Shown here: positions 7,548 through 16,475 of the stretch, piece by piece | How positions within the stretch are numbered: the stretch's first letter is position 1 | How the letters are laid out: each line of letters begins with the position of its first letter | DNA from: Tistrella mobilis KA081020-065 | GTDB taxonomy: Bacteria > Pseudomonadota > Alphaproteobacteria > Tistrellales > Tistrellaceae | Direction of reading: 5' to 3' | Length of the DNA stretch: 64,000 bases | NCBI RefSeq assembly: GCF_000264455.2 | Contig: NC_017956.1 | Coordinates: 3,702,001 to 3,766,000 of the forward strand | Made by a program: the position numbers and the translations under genes | The notes under the pieces: generated by a model | Databases searched by the model: none | What the model was told of the DNA's origin: nothing | The model's input: only the letters and a program-made list of their open reading frames with translations

Positions 7548-9626
7548 TCAGAACCGTGCCGTCAGGCGCAGATTGACGCTGCGGCCTTCTTCATAGGCAT
7601 AGGTCTCGGCCAGCGACTGGCGATAGGTGACATAGGCCTCGTCGAAGAGGTTGGTCACCGCTACGTCCAGCCGGTACCAGTCGCGATCGAAGGCCACCCC
7701 CAGATCATGCACCGCATAGCCGCTGCGCCGGCGGAGCGGGGTCGAGTCGTAATCCTGGGCCGCCGCATAGATGCCGGCATACCAGACCCGCCAGTCCTGG
7801 TTCACCGCATAGCCGATCCCGGCCGCGACCTTGTCCGGCGGCGCATAGAGCTGGGCGCCGGTATCGGCATCCTTGGACCGCAGCTTCGAATAGGCGAGCG
7901 AGACATCGACGGGTCCCGCCTGATAGCTGGCCTCGGCCTCGATGCCGCGGCGTTTCGCTTCGGCGACGTTGCGGCGCTGGAAGATCAACCCGGTGCCGGA
8001 AAAGGGCGCTGTGCGGGTGAAGGTGCCGACCACCTGGCTGTCGATCAGATCGTCGACCCGTTCATGGAACACGGTCGCCTTGAAGCGCAGCGCATCGCCC
8101 GGCAAGGCCAGATCGTCGAAGGCGAGGGTGAAACCGGCTTCGGTGGTATGCGCGGTCTCAGGCTGAAGTTCCGGGTTGGGGATGAAGTTGAACAGCGCCC
8201 GGGTGGCGGTCAGGTTCGGATACATCTCGGCCAGGGTCGGCGCGCGGAAGGCCTCGCCATAGCCGACGAACAGGCCCAGCACCGGGGTTGCCTGCCAGTG
8301 CAGCGCCACCTTGGGCGACAGCCGGTCATGGGACGAGGATGCCTGGCCTTCCGGGTCGATTTCATAGCGGTCGTGCCGCAGGGCCCCGATCAGGGTCCAG
8401 TCCTCGAAGATCGTCAGCTCGTCCTGGATGAAGACACCGGTGGCGGTCAGATCGCCATCCGGCAGCACCACATTCGTCGAGCCCGCCGTGCGGTTGGTGT
8501 TGGTGTCGACATAATGGTCGACGCCATAGGTCAGCTTATGCGCCAGCGCCGCCCCGGTCTCGAACCGGCTGGTGTTCTGAAGCGACAGGCCGCGGGTCTC
8601 GGTCTCGGTCGAGGTGGCGTCGAGTGGCGGGTTTTCACGGCTCGTCGTGTCGAAACGCAGTTTCGTGTAATAGAGCTGCAGGCTGCCGTCCAGCCAGCTG
8701 CGATCCGGGTCGGCGAAGGACCAGCGGCCGGAATACTGGTCCTGGCGACGCTCCAGCAGCTGCGCATAGGGGAAGAGGGCGCTGCCGCCGGGATTGTTCG
8801 GCCCGGTCAGATCATCGTCGAAACGCTGATACGAGATGTCGATCCGATGGTCGGGGCCAAGGTCGAGCCCGCCCTTGAACAGACCCGAGAGCAGATCGCC
8901 CTCGTTCTCCAGCTTGTCACCGGTGCCGGTGCGGATGTTGTCGGTGCTGCGATAGGTCAGCGCCGCCAGCAGGTCGCCATCCGTCGTGCGGGTCGTGCCG
9001 GCCACATGGCTTGAAAAGGCGTGATTGCCGCTCCGCCAGCCCAGGCTCGCCCGGCCGCCGGTGGTTTCCCCCGGCGCCAGAAGATCCTCGGGCTCCAGGG
9101 TGCGGATCGCCATCACGCCGCCCAACCCGCCGCTGCCATAGCTGGCGGAAACCGGGCCGCGCACCACGTCGATGGCGCCGATCATGTCGGGATCGATCAG
9201 CAGCGGCGAGAACACGCCGCCCTCGTTGTTCCGCCGCACCCCGTCGACCGACAGGATGATCCGCGGGCCGATGAAGCCGCGGATCGACGGGTTCTGCGCC
9301 GCAGGGCGCGGGCCGCCGCCCATGTCGACATTGGGCAGGCGGCGCAGGATGGTGAGGTCAGCCGCCTGGGCATCATCCAGCGCCGTGCGGTCGATCTGGC
9401 TGACGGAGGCCGGCAGATCGAAGGCCGAGGCTTCGGTGCGGGTGGCGGTGACGGTGATCGCCTCAAGCCGGCTGATCGGGGCGGATTTTGCTTCCGCTCC
9501 GGGGGCGTCGGTCTCTTCGGCATGGGCAGGAACGGGCTGGACGGTGATGCCCAGCAGAAGGGTGGCGGCGGCGGTGCCGGCAAGCGGCAGCCGGCCGCGC
9601 AGCACGGATGCGGCGGGTCGGGTCAT
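7548..9626 (-). CDS. mbnT: TonB-dependent receptor, probable methanobactin-copper importer
   Basis: About 692 residues with a signal sequence (AATLLLGITVQPVPAHAEE), a plug domain (ITVTATRTE, then NPSIRGFIGPRIILSVDGVR and GSGGLGGVMAI) and a beta-barrel ending in the outer-membrane signature SVNLRLTARF. I chose the ATG at 9626 because upstream in-frame residues are Pro/Arg-rich and precede the signal peptide. The gene is 13 bp upstream of mbnP on the same strand, so it probably imports copper-loaded methanobactin. It also resembles the haemoglobin/transferrin receptor group, so the substrate assignment is contextual and the symbol is tentative. Confidence 0.8.
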   Translation of the reverse strand: MTRPAASVLRGRLPLAGTAAATLLLGITVQPVPAHAEETDAPGAEAKSAPISRLEAITVTATRTEASAFDLPASVSQIDRTALDDAQAADLTILRRLPNVDMGGGPRPAAQNPSIRGFIGPRIILSVDGVRRNNEGGVFSPLLIDPDMIGAIDVVRGPVSASYGSGGLGGVMAIRTLEPEDLLAPGETTGGRASLGWRSGNHAFSSHVAGTTRTTDGDLLAALTYRSTDNIRTGTGDKLENEGDLLSGLFKGGLDLGPDHRIDISYQRFDDDLTGPNNPGGSALFPYAQLLERRQDQYSGRWSFADPDRSWLDGSLQLYYTKLRFDTTSRENPPLDATSTETETRGLSLQNTSRFETGAALAHKLTYGVDHYVDTNTNRTAGSTNVVLPDGDLTATGVFIQDELTIFEDWTLIGALRHDRYEIDPEGQASSSHDRLSPKVALHWQATPVLGLFVGYGEAFRAPTLAEMYPNLTATRALFNFIPNPELQPETAHTTEAGFTLAFDDLALPGDALRFKATVFHERVDDLIDSQVVGTFTRTAPFSGTGLIFQRRNVAEAKRRGIEAEASYQAGPVDVSLAYSKLRSKDADTGAQLYAPPDKVAAGIGYAVNQDWRVWYAGIYAAAQDYDSTPLRRRSGYAVHDLGVAFDRDWYRLDVAVTNLFDEAYVTYRQSLAETYAYEEGRSVNLRLTARF

Positions 9627-9761
9627 GGGGTGCGGATCCGAAAGCGGGCGGGCAGCCGGCGGCCCGGGCGCGGATGGACGCGCAGCCAGGGGCCTGCCGG
9701 ACCGGACGCCCCGTCCAGCCACCGGGCAGGTGGCCGACAGGGGCAGCTCTTGAAGGTCGGA

Positions 9762-10214
9762 TCAGGCCCCGATCGGGGGTGCCCTGGCCTTAAGGGTGGC
9801 CAGATACCAGCCGGCCGCGATCAGCCCGCCGGGAAGAGGGGGGGCATCGTGGAGCCGCACCAGCCTGGGGGCAGGCGCCATGATCGGCAGCGGTGGCGTG
9901 GAACTGCCCTGCACCAGCAGGCAGAGCGGGCAATCATCGGCCGAAGGCAGCGCCTGATCGGGCCGGCCATCGGCATCCGTGTCTGCGGGCCAGTCGTCCC
10001 CGACCTGATCGGCCAGAACCAGCCGCACGCCTTCGGCGGTGCAGATCGGCGTCAGCAGCCCGAAGGCCATGGCCGGGGCATAGACCGACCAGATCATCAT
10101 CTGGAACAGGAAGGCGAGCGCGCCCGTGAGCAGCCCCGCCCGGCGCAGCCGCTCCCGAAGCCGACCGCGCGGCCCCGTGCTCCGATGAGGATATGACACC
10201 CGGCGATGCTGCAT
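9762..10214 (-). CDS. Small membrane-anchored DUF2946-like protein
   Basis: 150 residues: an Arg-rich N-terminus, one hydrophobic helix (about 27-52), an acidic linker, a CPLC motif at about 95-98 and a second hydrophobic patch near 128-142. The CPLC pattern and layout resemble DUF2946 proteins, which often sit beside copper-linked TonB receptors. It is the first gene in the series leading to the mbn receptor, 135 bp upstream of it. A metal-binding accessory role is inferred only; no catalytic motif is visible. Confidence 0.6.
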   Translation of the reverse strand: MQHRRVSYPHRSTGPRGRLRERLRRAGLLTGALAFLFQMMIWSVYAPAMAFGLLTPICTAEGVRLVLADQVGDDWPADTDADGRPDQALPSADDCPLCLLVQGSSTPPLPIMAPAPRLVRLHDAPPLPGGLIAAGWYLATLKARAPPIGA

Positions 10215-10291
10215 CCGATGACGCTACACCGGCTCGCGTCCTGCGCACAGGGCTTTTGCATCATGCGACCCATCGTCGCAGATGGCGCCCC

Positions 10292-10816
10292 TCAGGTGGG
10301 CAGGCCCAGGCGGATGCGCATGGCGGTTTCAGAGACCTCCAGCCGGGCCGCCAGATCGCGGATCTCCGTCACGCCCTCGCTGTTGAGTGCCCGGATCAAC
10401 GGCCAGGGCATCAGCAGCTGCGCCGCGAAACGGTTGGCCTCGGTTTCGATCGCCCCTGAGAGATGGCTGCGATAGAAGGCATCATCCTGAACACCCCCTG
10501 TGGCGACGTCTCGATGCAGCAGGAAATGCGCGATTTCATGGGCAATGGTGAAACGGCGGCGGACTTTGACATGCCGCGCATTGACCACGATCGCCCAGCC
10601 CGAGGGGCCGCCCCGTTCGGCATCCCGCACCAGCTTGCCCGAAAGCGACTCCGGCAAGGGCTCGGTCCAGACCCGCAGCCCAAGATCCCGTGCCAGCGCA
10701 ACGATCTTGACCGGTGCCGACTGTTGATGGCGGGACACGACGTCGGGCACCGCCACGTCCGCAGTGACCGGCGCATCCAAGGCGGCAGGCCACTCCCGCA
10801 CGGCATCTTCAATCAT
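10292..10816 (-). CDS. ImmA/IrrE family metallo-endopeptidase
   Basis: 174 residues from the ATG at 10816. The zinc-protease motif HEIAHFLLH is unmistakable, with the downstream acidic segment ETEANRFAAQLLMP giving the third ligand. The C-terminus holds a helix-turn-helix-like stretch (AARLEVSETAMRIRLGL). Family members cleave repressors of mobile elements or stress regulators. The gene overlaps the preceding small membrane-protein gene by 8 bp, forming a two-gene unit. No XRE repressor partner lies directly beside it, so its target is unknown. The window has no prophage genes nearby. Confidence 0.82.
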   Translation of the reverse strand: MIEDAVREWPAALDAPVTADVAVPDVVSRHQQSAPVKIVALARDLGLRVWTEPLPESLSGKLVRDAERGGPSGWAIVVNARHVKVRRRFTIAHEIAHFLLHRDVATGGVQDDAFYRSHLSGAIETEANRFAAQLLMPWPLIRALNSEGVTEIRDLAARLEVSETAMRIRLGLPT

Positions 10817-11156
10817 CCGACGTGGTCTCCTGAGGTCCGGGCGCGCCCGGTCTCTGTTCTTCTGCGGCAACGACATTGGCCGAGGCAACCCCCGCGATTC
10901 CGCGGTCGATCAGAGCCGCCATGCGCGCCTGGAATTCGGGACCGTCAAGATAGGCCCTGACGGCGCTGCCCAGGCCCTTCTCGGCAACCATCTCCGCCTG
11001 GCGTGCCGCCTTGCGAGTAATATAGGTGGCACCGAACAGCGCCACCGCCCCAAGCACGATGGTCGCCGCGGTCATGACGATGGTGGCGGTCTCCACCGAA
11101 CTGAACTGGGGTGCATTGCGCAGAACGGCGTCGGCAGCCGCCTCGATCGAGTCCAA
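10809..11156 (-). CDS. Small single-pass membrane protein of unknown function
   Basis: 115 residues with one clear transmembrane segment (about TIVMTAATIVLGAVALFGA, residues 25-43), followed by a basic helix and an acidic, Gln/Pro-rich tail. I do not recognise a family. It is encoded just upstream of, and overlapping by 8 bp, the ImmA/IrrE peptidase gene, so the two are probably co-translated. It may tether or be a substrate of that peptidase; this is inference from context only. Confidence 0.6.
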   Translation of the reverse strand: MDSIEAAADAVLRNAPQFSSVETATIVMTAATIVLGAVALFGATYITRKAARQAEMVAEKGLGSAVRAYLDGPEFQARMAALIDRGIAGVASANVVAAEEQRPGAPGPQETTSDD

Positions 11157-11280
11157 GCTCGCCTCCCCCTCAGGATCTACGAGAGCGCAGTTTCCGTGAA
11201 CAGGTCGAGAACATCAAGTTCATTCGATGATATTCAACTGTAAGATTTAAATTTTTGTTTATCAAATAATTGGAGAGAGG

Positions 11281-12267
11281 CTATGCCGCCGACGGCGTGC
11301 TCCGCACCGCCCCCGGCGACTGCCCCGTCACCCGCTTGAACGCCCGGCTGAATGCCGCCTGCGAGGCATAGCCCAGCCGGTCGGCGACGATGTCGATCGG
11401 CAGCCGGTCGCGGCCGATCCAGCGGGTGGCGAGGCGCATGCGCAGGCCGGCCAGATAGCGCAGCGGCGTGGTGCCGGTGGCGGCCAGGAAGCGTTCGGCG
11501 AAGACCGAGCGCGAGGCGCCGGCAAGGCCGGCCAGCTCCGCCACCGTCCAGTCGCGGCCGGGGTCGCGATGCAGGGCCGCCAGCGCCCGGCCCAGGCGCG
11601 GATCGCGCAGCGCCTGCACCCAGCCCGAGGCTTCGCCGCAGCCGTTCTCCACCCAGCCGCGCAGGATCGAGGCCGCAACCACATCGGCCAGCCGCGCCAG
11701 GATCGCGGCAAAGCCGGCGCGTTCGGCGCAGGCCTCGCGCTCCATCGCCTCCAGCATCGGCAGGATTTCGGGCGTGCGGTCGATCAGGGTGGCGACCGAC
11801 ATCACCTCGGGCATCAACGCGACCAGCGGCTGCATGCCGCCCAGATCGAAGCTCATGCAGCCGCTGAACACCACGGCACCGGTCATGGGGCAGCACTCTG
11901 CATCGCAGGCGCGCACCGCCTCCACCTGCGCACAGAGCGTCCGGGCGGCGAAATCGTCGAGATCCTGTCCGGGCTGGCCGGGATCGGAGAGCAGAGCATG
12001 GATGCCGCCGCGGGGCAGCAGGGCCGCATCGCCGGGCCCCAGCCGCAGCAGCTCGCCCGAGGGGCTTTGCAGGAAGACCTCGCCGCGGGCGACGAAATGG
12101 AACTGCGCCCGCCCTTCTTCGCGGCCGCCATCCTCGGAGAGGTCTTTCTCCGGCGGCCCGAACCGCACCCCGCGCGGAGGGGCAATCTGGATCCGCCGAT
12201 AGCGGATGCCGTCGAGCCGCATGCCCATCAGCAGCTCGCTCATCGGGTCGGACAGAGGTTCGGCCAT
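11281..12267 (-). CDS. AraC-family regulator with cupin sensor domain
   Basis: 328 residues. The N-terminal half is a cupin-like domain (FHFVARGEVFLQSPSG, GPGDAALLPRGGIH) of the type found in AraC regulators beside transporters. The C-terminal about 100 residues are the double helix-turn-helix AraC DNA-binding domain, with the classic second-helix sequence DIVADRLGYASQAAFSRAFKR. It diverges from an MFS transporter gene across 135 bp, the normal layout for a regulator controlling a neighbouring efflux gene. The inducer is unknown. Several Cys in the sensor half (CDAECC) might sense metals or thiols, which is speculative. Confidence 0.88.
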   Translation of the reverse strand: MAEPLSDPMSELLMGMRLDGIRYRRIQIAPPRGVRFGPPEKDLSEDGGREEGRAQFHFVARGEVFLQSPSGELLRLGPGDAALLPRGGIHALLSDPGQPGQDLDDFAARTLCAQVEAVRACDAECCPMTGAVVFSGCMSFDLGGMQPLVALMPEVMSVATLIDRTPEILPMLEAMEREACAERAGFAAILARLADVVAASILRGWVENGCGEASGWVQALRDPRLGRALAALHRDPGRDWTVAELAGLAGASRSVFAERFLAATGTTPLRYLAGLRMRLATRWIGRDRLPIDIVADRLGYASQAAFSRAFKRVTGQSPGAVRSTPSAA

Positions 12268-12402
12268 GGTTCCGGACTTTCGATCAAAGCTTCCGGATCA
12301 GATGGCATGGATCGTCCGGAGAGTCCAGCCTACCTTCCGCTCTCCTCCTCCAACCTCTCCCCCTTCCACCCCCTCCCTCCTCCTTCCGTCCACGAGGATC
12401 AG

Positions 12403-13620
12403 ATGATGAACGAGGCTGTCGCGACGGCCGGCCGGCCGGGCAGCGCCGCCCCCGCCTGGGGGGCCGTGTTTTCCATGGCGCTCGGCGTTTTCGGGCTGGT
12501 GACGGCGGAATTCCTGCCCGCCAGCCTGCTCACCCCCATGGCCGCCGATCTGGGCGTCACCGAAGGCCTGGCCGGGCAGGCGGTCACCGCCACCGCCGCC
12601 ATCGGCCTCCTCGCCAGCCTGCTGATGCCGGCCGCAACCCGCGGGCTGGACCGGCGGGTGGTGCTGCTCGGCTTCTCGGGCCTGCTCGTCGCCTCCAACC
12701 TGCTCGCGGCCGTTGCCTCAAGCCTGCCCGTGCTGATTGCGGCCCGGCTGGTGCTGGGCGTGGCATTGGGCGGGTTCTGGGCCATGTCCACCGCCACCGT
12801 GATGCGGCTGGTGCCGGAAGCGGCGATCCCCCGGGCGCTGTCGATGGTCTTCGGCGGCGTCTCGGCCGCCACCGTCGCCGCGGCACCGCTCGGCAGTTTC
12901 CTGGGCGATCAGCTGGGCTGGCGGGCGGTCTTCCTGATGGCGGCCGTTCTCGGCCTCGCGGCCTTCCTGGTCCAGTTCGCCACCCTGCCGCGCATGGCCG
13001 CCTCGGCCACCACCCGGCTCGGCACGCTGGTGCTGGTGCTGCGCCGGCCCCGGGTCGGTGCCGGGATGATCGCGGTGCTGATGGTCTTCACCGGCCATTT
13101 CGCCGTCTTCACCTATGTCCGACCCTTCCTGGAGACGGTGACAGGCGTGGGCATCCAGGGCGTGTCGGCCATCCTGCTCGGCTTCGGCCTTGCCAACTTC
13201 CTCGGCACCGGCCTTGCGGGGCCGGCCATCGCCCGCAACCTGAAGGCGGTGCTGGTGGCCATGCCGGCGCTGATGGTCGTGCTGGGCCTGGGGCTGGTGC
13301 TGGCCGGCGGCACCGTCTTCGGCGATGCGGTGATGCTGGCGCTCTGGGGCATGGCCTTCGGCGCGGTGCCGGTCGCCTGGTCAACCTGGCTGACCCGGGC
13401 GGCCCCGGACGAGGCCGAAAGCGGCGGCGGACTGATCGTGGCCGCCATCCAGCTCGCCATCGCCACCGGTGCGGCCGCGGGCGGGGTCATCTTCGATCTG
13501 AACGGCGCCCCGGGGGTTTTCCTCGCGGCCACCCTGGTGCTGGCCGCCGCCGCCCTGCTGATCCTGACGCGCGTCAGGATCAGTCCGCGGGGCACACTCA
13601 GTCCGCGGGAAGGGATTTGA
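12403..13620 (+). CDS. MFS transporter, drug/sugar efflux type
   Basis: 405 residues with about twelve hydrophobic helices, of the YdhP/sugar-efflux DHA1 type (FSMALGVFGLVTAEFLPASLL then ITEGLAG-like loop). GAGG lies about 6 bases before the ATG at 12403. It is an inner-membrane proton-driven exporter of unknown substrate. The divergent AraC gene is its likely regulator. Its 3' end overlaps the convergent PfkB kinase gene by 23 bp. I considered it as a methanobactin exporter, but distance, strand and the dedicated AraC neighbour argue against that. Confidence 0.87.
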   Translation: MMNEAVATAGRPGSAAPAWGAVFSMALGVFGLVTAEFLPASLLTPMAADLGVTEGLAGQAVTATAAIGLLASLLMPAATRGLDRRVVLLGFSGLLVASNLLAAVASSLPVLIAARLVLGVALGGFWAMSTATVMRLVPEAAIPRALSMVFGGVSAATVAAAPLGSFLGDQLGWRAVFLMAAVLGLAAFLVQFATLPRMAASATTRLGTLVLVLRRPRVGAGMIAVLMVFTGHFAVFTYVRPFLETVTGVGIQGVSAILLGFGLANFLGTGLAGPAIARNLKAVLVAMPALMVVLGLGLVLAGGTVFGDAVMLALWGMAFGAVPVAWSTWLTRAAPDEAESGGGLIVAAIQLAIATGAAAGGVIFDLNGAPGVFLAATLVLAAAALLILTRVRISPRGTLSPREGI

Positions 13621-14470
13621 GCACGCTGCCTTCGGTCTGCACCGCCCGGGCGCCGAAGGCACTGCCCCGCGCCAGCGCCTGACCCATCTCCAGCCCGCGC
13701 AGCCAGGCGTCGGTCAGCCCGCCGGCAAAGGCGTCGCCGGCGCCGGTGGTGTCGATCACATGGTCGACCTTCCGGGCCGGGCAGCTGATCTTCCGGCCGT
13801 CGGCGGCAAAAGCTTCCGACCCCTCGGCGCCGTGGGTGACCACCACCCACTCCAGCCGGTCGCCGGCAAGTCGCCGTGCAGCGGCGAGCGGATCGGCCGC
13901 CGCGGCCGGCGCCAGATCGTCGATCGAGGCCACGAAGACCCGCGCCGGCCAGCTGCCGGCCGGCAGGGTCGGTTCATGTTCGGCCGGCGGGATCTGGGCG
14001 ATCGCCGGCAGGCCGCGTTCGGCGGCGGCCACCAGCAGCCGGCCAGCCTCGGGGTTGCGGCTGTTCAGGAACAGGGCATCCATGCCGTCGAGCACGCTTT
14101 CCGGCGGCACCCAGGCCAGATGATGGCCGATCTTCAGGATGGTCCGCTCGCCTTCGGGATCCAGCAGCAGCATGGTCTCGGGCGAGTGGTCGAGATTGCG
14201 GTCGAGCCTGGAGACATCCAGCCCGCAGGCGGTCACATCCGCCACCAGCCGGTCGCCCAGCGCATCATGGGCCACGCGGGTGATCAGCGCCGGGTGATGG
14301 CCGGCAAGGGCGAGCGCAGTGCCGACATTGGCGCCGGACCCGCCGATGCGCGGGCCTTCATCCACGCCCCGCGGCCGTCCACCCGAGACGATGGGCCGGT
14401 CCAGGCGGATCACCCGATCGGCATTCAGGCTGCCGACGACGGCGATACGGGCAGGGAAGGGGGCAACCAT
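13598..14470 (-). CDS. PfkB-family carbohydrate kinase (ribokinase-like)
   Basis: 290 residues. The N-terminal pattern VVGSLNADRVI and the GGSGANVGTALALAG segment are ribokinase-like signature 1, and DTTGAGDAFAGG near the C-terminus is signature 2 with the catalytic Asp. It phosphorylates a sugar or nucleoside with ATP; ribose is possible but specificity cannot be read from sequence. It overlaps the convergent MFS gene at the 3' ends. No transporter or hydrolase for a specific sugar lies beside it. Confidence 0.85.
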   Translation of the reverse strand: MVAPFPARIAVVGSLNADRVIRLDRPIVSGGRPRGVDEGPRIGGSGANVGTALALAGHHPALITRVAHDALGDRLVADVTACGLDVSRLDRNLDHSPETMLLLDPEGERTILKIGHHLAWVPPESVLDGMDALFLNSRNPEAGRLLVAAAERGLPAIAQIPPAEHEPTLPAGSWPARVFVASIDDLAPAAAADPLAAARRLAGDRLEWVVVTHGAEGSEAFAADGRKISCPARKVDHVIDTTGAGDAFAGGLTDAWLRGLEMGQALARGSAFGARAVQTEGSVLKSLPAD

Positions 14471-14488
14471 GGGCGGAACATCCTCCGA

Positions 14489-14902
14489 TCAGTCAGCAGG
14501 GTCGGCCGGCCGCTCGCCGGTCCGACCACGATCAGTCTGACCGCCGGGGCGCGCCACGTCGAGGATGGCGAGCAGGCGGTCGAGGGTGGGACCGTCCAGC
14601 GTGGCGATCCGTTGCGCCACCAGATTGGCCAATCGGGTGGCCCGGGGGTCCAGGCCGCCGGTCTCAACCGTCACCTTCGGATCGGACAGCCCGGCCAGCC
14701 GCTCCAGCTCCTCGGCCTCGTCCCAGATGATGTTGAAATAGGTGCAGATCTGGATCAGCAGCGACCGGGTCGGCACGCCGCGCCGGCCGTGTTCCAGCGC
14801 CGAGAGATAGGCATTGGAGATCTCAAGGTCGCGGGCCATCTGCTTCTGGCTGATCCCGCGCGCGGCCCGAAGCTGGCGCAGGCGCTCTCCGAAGGGTGTC
14901 AC
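14489..14902 (-). CDS. XRE-family transcriptional regulator
   Basis: 137 residues with an N-terminal Cro/CI helix-turn-helix (ERLRQLRAARGISQKQMARD then NAYLSALEHGRRG). The C-terminal half is hydrophilic with no known sensor domain. It overlaps the upstream Smr-domain gene by 4 bp (ATGA), forming a unit with it. The mltA-smr-XRE succession is conserved in alphaproteobacteria, so this is probably a core-genome regulator rather than a phage relic. Its targets are unknown. Confidence 0.85.
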   Translation of the reverse strand: MTPFGERLRQLRAARGISQKQMARDLEISNAYLSALEHGRRGVPTRSLLIQICTYFNIIWDEAEELERLAGLSDPKVTVETGGLDPRATRLANLVAQRIATLDGPTLDRLLAILDVARPGGQTDRGRTGERPADPAD

Positions 14903-15771
14903 CGCTCGCGTTTAAGCAGGATATAGGCGGCGCCGAAGCCGCCATGCATCTGCCGGGCCTGGGTGAAGGCCAGCACCTTCGACCGGGTCTCGGGCTCGTT
15001 CAGCCAGCGCGGCAGCTCGCTGCGGATCACGCCGGCCGGGTTCGTCGCCCAGGGCTCGCGCGGCGGCTCGGGGGTCTCGGGTACGGCCATGCCGCGGCGG
15101 CGCACCACCGGCTGCGGCCTGGGCCCTCCCTTGCCGGTGATCACCAGCACGCAGCGCAGGCCGCGGGCATGGGACCGGGCAATGAAATCGACCAGCATGC
15201 CGCGGGCGACCTCGCGGCCATGGCCGTGAAGGTCCAGCATCGCCTCCACCGGCATGGCGCCTCGGCGCAGCCGGGCCTGGCTGCGCCGGTCCAGCCCGTC
15301 GAAGGCCTTGCCGGTCAGCGCCTGAAGCGGTTCGGGCGCCGTCGGCCGCCGCCCTGCCGGCGCGGGGAGAGAAGCCGCCATCGCCGCCGCCGGCAGTTCC
15401 GGCACCGGAGGGGGTGGGGGCGGTGGGGGTGGCACCACCGGCGCATGGCCCGACAACGGTTTCACATCGCTCATCGCCGAGCCGAACAGGTCCAGCTCCC
15501 CCCGGCTGATGCCGCGGGCGGAACGCGGCACCGGCCTGGCCTGCGGGGCGGGGGGCGGCACGGCGGCCGCGCGCCGGCGGGTGGCGGGTGCCACGCCCTG
15601 GTCGTCCCCCGCCGCCGCGGTTGCATGAACCGAGGGCAGATCGGGGCCGCGCAGCGACGAGCGTTCGGCGACGTCTTCCGAGCGCATCGCCCGTTCGAAC
15701 AACCGCGCCTCGGCCTCGGGATCGGGCCGAAGCGCGTCCTGGTCGCCGGTTCGGGGAGGACGTGCGGGCAT
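14899..15771 (-). CDS. Smr/MutS2-type domain protein
   Basis: 290 residues from the ATG at 15771, 8 bp after the lutC stop. The C-terminal Smr domain shows the LDLHGHG motif (equivalent of the catalytic/binding DLHG), then LVITGKGG and the terminal GGFGAAYILLKR. The first about 120 residues are low-complexity, including a run of nine or more prolines, which is common in alphaproteobacterial Smr proteins. Smr domains are nucleases or RNA/DNA-binding modules; the role here is not established. The gene is co-directional with lutCBA and the XRE gene. Confidence 0.82.
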   Translation of the reverse strand: MPARPPRTGDQDALRPDPEAEARLFERAMRSEDVAERSSLRGPDLPSVHATAAAGDDQGVAPATRRRAAAVPPPAPQARPVPRSARGISRGELDLFGSAMSDVKPLSGHAPVVPPPPPPPPPVPELPAAAMAASLPAPAGRRPTAPEPLQALTGKAFDGLDRRSQARLRRGAMPVEAMLDLHGHGREVARGMLVDFIARSHARGLRCVLVITGKGGPRPQPVVRRRGMAVPETPEPPREPWATNPAGVIRSELPRWLNEPETRSKVLAFTQARQMHGGFGAAYILLKRER

Positions 15772-15779
15772 GGGCAGGG

Positions 15780-16475
15780 TCAGACCTCGTCGACGATCAC
15801 CACATGCAGCCGCCGCGGTCCGTGGGCACCAAGCTCGATCTGCTGCTCGATGTCGCCGGTGCGGCTGGGGCCGGTGATCAGGTTGAAGGTACGCGGCGGG
15901 GCACCGCGTTCGGTGCGCAGCCTGGCCCAGACATCCTCGTAGGCGCGTTCCACGCGTGAGGCGGGCAGCACCACGATATGGGTCTCGGGCAGGAAATTCA
16001 GCGTGGTCGGATGCTCGGGCCCCGATGCCAGGGCCAGCGTGCCGGTTTCGGCGATGCCGGCAAAGGCGCTGGTCACCGAGACCTCGTCGGCCGCCTCGGC
16101 CGGGCCGGCGCGCAGGGTCAGCAGCGGTGCCGCCCCCGCCCAGTCGATCCGGTCGAGCAGCGGGTCGGGCGCCCGGCCGGCCGCCATCGGCAGGTTGCAG
16201 GCGGCCATGTAGTCGACCACCGCCGCCGGCACCTCGTCCAGCCGGGCGACCCGGGTCACCGTGCCCGCCACCTTCTGCAGCTGGTCGATGAACAGCGACA
16301 CCCGGCCGGCCGGGTCCAGATCGGCCCGGGCCGGGATGGTGTTGGGGCGGTGGGCCTCGATCCGGGCGGCAACGCGGGCCCGGGCCTCGGCCTCGTTCGC
16401 CGGATCGCGGCGGATGCCGGCGCGCACGGCGCCCAGAATGCGGGCTCGGGCATCGTCGCCATGAGACATGGTCAT
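15780..16475 (-). CDS. lutC: Lactate utilisation protein C (LUD domain)
   Basis: 231 residues of the LUD/YkgG family. The segments AFAGIAETGTLAL, LPETHIVVLP and TGPSRTGDIEQQ match family motifs. With LutA and LutB it forms a cytoplasmic iron-sulfur complex that oxidises L-lactate to pyruvate. It overlaps lutB by 4 bp and lies in the order lutA-lutB-lutC on the minus strand, matching the known operon. Nothing suggests loss of function. Confidence 0.88.
   Translation of the reverse strand: MTMSHGDDARARILGAVRAGIRRDPANEAEARARVAARIEAHRPNTIPARADLDPAGRVSLFIDQLQKVAGTVTRVARLDEVPAAVVDYMAACNLPMAAGRAPDPLLDRIDWAGAAPLLTLRAGPAEAADEVSVTSAFAGIAETGTLALASGPEHPTTLNFLPETHIVVLPASRVERAYEDVWARLRTERGAPPRTFNLITGPSRTGDIEQQIELGAHGPRRLHVVIVDEV

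Noticed and set aside
9021-10196. Long plus-strand open frame opposite the TonB receptor
   Set aside because: It has the composition of an antisense shadow in GC-rich DNA, and the minus-strand receptor and DUF2946-like genes explain the region.
11281-12402. Plus-strand frame running into the MFS gene from inside the AraC gene
   Set aside because: It is the antisense shadow of araC-type coding sequence; the MFS protein begins at 12403 with a ribosome site.
12403-13620. MFS transporter as methanobactin exporter
   Set aside because: It is on the opposite strand, over 2 kb away, with its own divergent AraC regulator; known systems use a MATE exporter.
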